A DNA stretch of 7,050 nucleotides from the NCBI GenBank assembly GCA_947594335.1, contig CANQEC010000128.1, positions 1 through 7,050 of the forward strand, given 5' to 3'. A program made the translations under genes and the position numbers. This stretch comes from an uncultured Lachnospiraceae bacterium. GTDB lineage: Bacteria > Bacillota > Clostridia > Lachnospirales > Lachnospiraceae. This document shows, one piece after another, positions 5,231 through 7,050 of the stretch (position 1 is its first letter; each line of letters starts with the position of its first letter). The notes beneath the pieces are model-generated. The model saw only the letters and a program-made list of their open reading frames with translations, did not search any database and was not told the origin of the DNA.

Positions 5231-5316
5231 TATGCGCAGGCCCAGGCATGGAAATCAGCTGCCATCGCAGCACCTGAGCTGCGCGGCGAGCAGGAGGGAA
5301 AGCCGCCTCCTGCCCG
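5231..5316 (+). repeat. Structured intergenic element, copy 3
   Basis: The outer stem pairs TGCGC, a bulged A5238 and GGCCCAGG (5233-5246) with CCTGAGCT-GCGCG (5273-5285). It has one C-A mismatch and two G-U pairs. The loop strand is CATGGAAATCA. The inner stem is GCTGC (5258-5262) with GCAGC (5267-5271), and the loop CATC is unlike the other copies. The second hairpin, GCAGGAGG (5290-5297) with CCTCCTGC (5306-5313), extends as CG/CG past one mismatch. No T tract follows, so here the second hairpin is not a plus-strand terminator. Confidence 0.83.
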
Positions 5317-5370
5317 ATCACAAAAAATCGGAGAGGGACGCCGGATACTGAAAAGATTTCCAATGAACTG

Positions 5371-5399
5371 TTTAAAATTCCGGGGGGATATAGTATAAT
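5371..5399 (+). promoter_or_regulatory. Sigma-A promoter of the CPBP protease gene
   Basis: A perfect TATAAT -10 (5394-5399) lies 17 nt from TTTAAA (5371-5376, 4 of 6 to the -35 consensus). The start is expected near 5406, giving a leader of about 27 nt. The ribosome site GGAGGG is at 5422-5427, 5 nt before the ATG. Confidence 0.72.
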
Positions 5400-5432
5400 A
5401 TCTATATATAAAATTTTCTGCGGAGGGTTATA

Positions 5433-6485
5433 ATGCCTGAAAGAAGAACCTGCAGCGGAATAAACAGGGTTTTTCTGCTGATGCTGTTTAATATGACAGT
5501 CGTTCCGTCATTTTTAGGCCGGCTGTTTTTGCAGACGGATCTGTATACAGGTACGGCGGCGACTGTATTTTTTTATGCACTTCCTGTTCTGCTTTATGTA
5601 AAGATTACGCGCGGCAGATGCCTGGAGGATATTCCGTTTGCGGCGCCCAGGCTGTCCACAGTGCTGCTTGTTTTTCTGTTTGTGCTTCTGCTTCTCCCCA
5701 TCGTGGTATGGATCAATATGTTTTCCATGATGTTTTCAGAGAATCATGCCGCTGCGGAAATGATGGAAGCAGAGGGACAGAGTTTCTGGAAGAACGTGTT
5801 TTTTATTGCGTTTATACCGGCGGCTGCGGAGGAATTTGTCGTCAGAGGCGTTCTGTATCATGGATACCGGAAGGCCGGCGTCCTGAAGGGGGCGGTTCTG
5901 AGCGGTTTTCTGTTCGGCATTATGCATCTGAATATTAACCAGTTTTGCTATGCTGCCGTTTTGGGGATCGTATTTGCCCTTCTCGTGGAGGCGTGCGGAA
6001 ATCTCTTTTATTCCATGGAAGCTCATTTCCTGATCAATCTCAGCAGTGTGCTTTTGCTGAATGTGCGGGCGATGGGCGGCCAGGGAATGTTTTTTGCAGA
6101 GAAAATGCGGGCAGGCAGGAATGTGATATTGGCGGCGCGAGCGCTTGCCGAAAGGAGCGCGGGGATGACGGCGCGGACGCTTTCCGGAAGAAGCGTGGAG
6201 ATGACAGCGTGGACACTCGCCGGAAGAAGCGTGGAGATGACGGCGCGGGACGAATTGCTGCTGGCGTGGACATTCTGCAGCGCGCTGGCAGTAGTCTGCA
6301 TTGTTCTGGCGAGGATGGTTTTTATCTGGATTGCCAGACACAGCCATCGGTGGGAGCATATGCAGGCAGTGTTCCGCGGGGAGGAACAGGAGAGCGTAGC
6401 CGGGAAATACCGGGCGGTCACGCCGTCGCTGATCATAGCGGTTCTGTTCGGGATTGCCTGCATGTTCCGGGCGGAGATAATGTGA
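5433..6485 (+). CDS. CPBP family intramembrane glutamic endopeptidase (Abi/CAAX protease-like)
   Basis: This is a 350-residue polytopic membrane protein. CPBP enzymes cleave within the membrane by a glutamate/histidine-activated water; bacterial members are linked to peptide processing, bacteriocin immunity or signalling, so the substrate here is unknown. The three family motifs are present in order: E133-E134-FVV-R138 (EExxxR), F161-GIM-H165 (FxxxH) and H198-FLI-N202 (HxxxN), each in or next to a hydrophobic segment. Other hydrophobic stretches lie near 12-34, 44-58, 74-97, 170-187, 275-300 and 330-346. After the catalytic core an Arg-rich loop (about 224-272) contains three 12-residue repeats, followed by two more apparent membrane segments not needed for the core. 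The start is set by GGAGGG 5 nt upstream of the ATG. It lies upstream of dnaE on the same strand with 176 nt between. Confidence 0.9.
   Translation: MPERRTCSGINRVFLLMLFNMTVVPSFLGRLFLQTDLYTGTAATVFFYALPVLLYVKITRGRCLEDIPFAAPRLSTVLLVFLFVLLLLPIVVWINMFSMMFSENHAAAEMMEAEGQSFWKNVFFIAFIPAAAEEFVVRGVLYHGYRKAGVLKGAVLSGFLFGIMHLNINQFCYAAVLGIVFALLVEACGNLFYSMEAHFLINLSSVLLLNVRAMGGQGMFFAEKMRAGRNVILAARALAERSAGMTARTLSGRSVEMTAWTLAGRSVEMTARDELLLAWTFCSALAVVCIVLARMVFIWIARHSHRWEHMQAVFRGEEQESVAGKYRAVTPSLIIAVLFGIACMFRAEIM
6135..6242 (+). repeat. 36-bp tandem repeat, 3 copies, within the CPBP protease gene
   Basis: The units encode ARALAERSAGMT, ARTLSGRSVEMT and AWTLAGRSVEMT (residues 235-246, 247-258 and 259-270). Copies 2 and 3 are closer to each other than to copy 1. 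The repeat is a multiple of three, so the frame is kept. It encodes a basic, probably helical stretch between membrane segments, outside the three catalytic motifs. The absence of stops in other frames here produces long shadow frames on both strands. Confidence 0.88.
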
Positions 6486-6552
6486 GACGGCTGTCTTATG
6501 TGCCGGCGCTGGCAGGGCGGAGAATGTCGGATGCCGGGCCGGAGGATACTGG

Positions 6553-6569
6553 GCCGGACGTTTTCCGGC
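6553..6569 (+). other. Small hairpin between the CPBP protease gene and dnaE
   Basis: GCCGGA (6553-6558) pairs with TCCGGC (6564-6569) around CGTTT, with no T tract after it. It is not a convincing terminator. The TTGACT at 6584-6589 could be a -35 but has no -10 at 16-18 nt. Read-through from the protease gene into dnaE is therefore possible. Confidence 0.35.
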
Positions 6570-6661
6570 AGTATTGACTAAAATCGCGCAGGTATGGGTG
6601 AAGAGAGAGGAACAACCGGATGCGTCCGCGGCAGCAGGGAACGGCGGGAAGGGAGAAGAAC

Positions 6662-7050
6662 ATGAATTTTACACATCTGCACGTCCATACAGAGTACAGT
6701 CTGCTGGACGGTTCCAATAAGATCAGGGAATACGTGGCGAGGGTAAAAGAGCTGGGCATGGACAGCGCCGCGATCACAGACCACGGCGTCATGTACGGGG
6801 TCATTGACTTTTATCGGGAGGCGAAGGCCGCGGGGATCAATCCGATCATCGGGTGTGAAGTCTATGTCGCGCCGAATTCCAGGTTTGACCGGGAAGTCGG
6901 CGGCGGGGACGACAGATATTATCATCTGGTGCTGCTCGCTGAGAATAATCAGGGCTATGCGAATCTGATGAAAATAGTCTCGAAAGGTTTTGTCGAGGGA
7001 TTTTACTACAGACCCCGGGTGGATATGGAAGTGCTCCGGGAATATCACGA
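6662..7050 (+). CDS. dnaE: DNA polymerase III alpha subunit DnaE, N-terminal PHP domain (3' end missing)
   Basis: The first 129 codons of a replicative DNA polymerase are present. The protein begins MNFTHLHVHTEYSLLDG, the DnaE start with H7 and H9 of the PHP metal site. ITDHG (H41) and IIGCEVYVAP (E66) follow. In DnaE the PHP domain is at the extreme N terminus, whereas in clostridial PolC it comes after an OB domain and is interrupted by the exonuclease, so this is DnaE. The full protein is normally about 1,150 residues and the polymerase domain lies beyond the window. AAGGGAG 6 nt upstream favours the ATG at 6662. An in-frame ATG at 6620 would add 14 residues not typical of the family. In low-GC Firmicutes DnaE extends primers before PolC takes over. 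Confidence 0.95.
   Translation, partial: MNFTHLHVHTEYSLLDGSNKIREYVARVKELGMDSAAITDHGVMYGVIDFYREAKAAGINPIIGCEVYVAPNSRFDREVGGGDDRYYHLVLLAENNQGYANLMKIVSKGFVEGFYYRPRVDMEVLREYH

Larger units (their letters stand above)
5006..5432 (+). other. Gene-free interval between the hydrolase and the CPBP protease gene
   Basis: No coding region is convincing here: open frames overlap the end of the hydrolase and lack ribosome sites and family sequence. It holds the hydrolase terminator (5148-5188); a small hairpin CAGAAA/TTTCTG (5202-5207 with 5225-5230, with an inner CTG/CAG); element copy 3 (5231-5316); and the next promoter. A TATAAT at 5103-5108 within 5006-5147 has no good -35 at 16-18 nt. The rest of 5006-5147 shows nothing I can name. 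Confidence 0.6.

Noticed and set aside
744..5316. CRISPR array from the repeated elements
   Set aside because: Copies are 2-2.5 kb apart with genes between them, are imperfect, and no cas genes are visible.
5945..6577. Open frames of about 200 codons on both strands across the CPBP gene
   Set aside because: They result from the stop-free 36-bp repeat and GC-rich sequence. The true frame has the CPBP motifs, membrane segments, promoter and ribosome site.
6594..6665. 23-codon Arg-rich ORF overlapping the dnaE ATG
   Set aside because: It has no ribosome site and composition typical of chance reading of a purine-rich leader.

Overview
The window looks like a chromosomal segment of a GC-moderate clostridial Firmicute, most likely a gut Lachnospiraceae. 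The basis is the gene content: a reverse-type rubrerythrin, a UgpC/MsmX-type sugar ATPase, an SH3-NlpC/P60 endopeptidase and a clostridial-style DnaE. Strong AGGAGG-type ribosome sites and near-consensus sigma-A promoters agree with this. The genus is not determined.

Layout, left to right. (1) The C-terminal two thirds of a carbohydrate-ABC ATPase (1-684, +) ends in a perfect 10-bp terminator. (2) A convergent reverse rubrerythrin (888-1430, -) follows, with its own terminator. (3) A divergent intergenic region holds a consensus minus-strand promoter for the rubrerythrin and the leader of thioredoxin reductase trxB (1762-2682, +). A possible 17-codon leader ORF overlaps the trxB start. (4) After the trxB terminator come a structured repeat and then a perfect-spacing promoter (TTGACA-17-TATGAT). 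A roughly 130-nt leader with a long imperfect hairpin precedes a secreted cell-wall hydrolase with two SH3 domains, an Ala/Gln/Glu-rich repeat region and an NlpC/P60 domain (3047-5005, +). (5) A 427-bp gap carries a terminator, another copy of the structured repeat and a promoter. (6) A CPBP-family intramembrane protease (5433-6485, +) contains an in-frame 36-bp triplication. (7) The first 129 codons of dnaE (6662 to the end, +) close the window.

The rubrerythrin and TrxB pair forms a divergent oxidative-stress/thiol-redox locus. The NlpC/P60 protein is exported and acts on peptidoglycan. The CPBP protease is a membrane protein immediately upstream of the replicative polymerase gene, with no convincing terminator between them.

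The most notable signal is a family of three dispersed intergenic elements at 744-810, 2751-2836 and 5231-5316. All lie on the + strand and each sits just downstream of a terminator or other hairpin. They fold alike: a 13-position stem with a bulged A, a conserved purine-rich internal loop (GGAAA), an invariant GCTGC/GCAGC inner stem with a variable tetraloop, and usually a second GCAGG/CCTGC hairpin. Base changes between copies partly compensate each other in the outer stem, which suggests a selected structure (RNA, or a REP-like DNA element). I do not recognise it as a named family.
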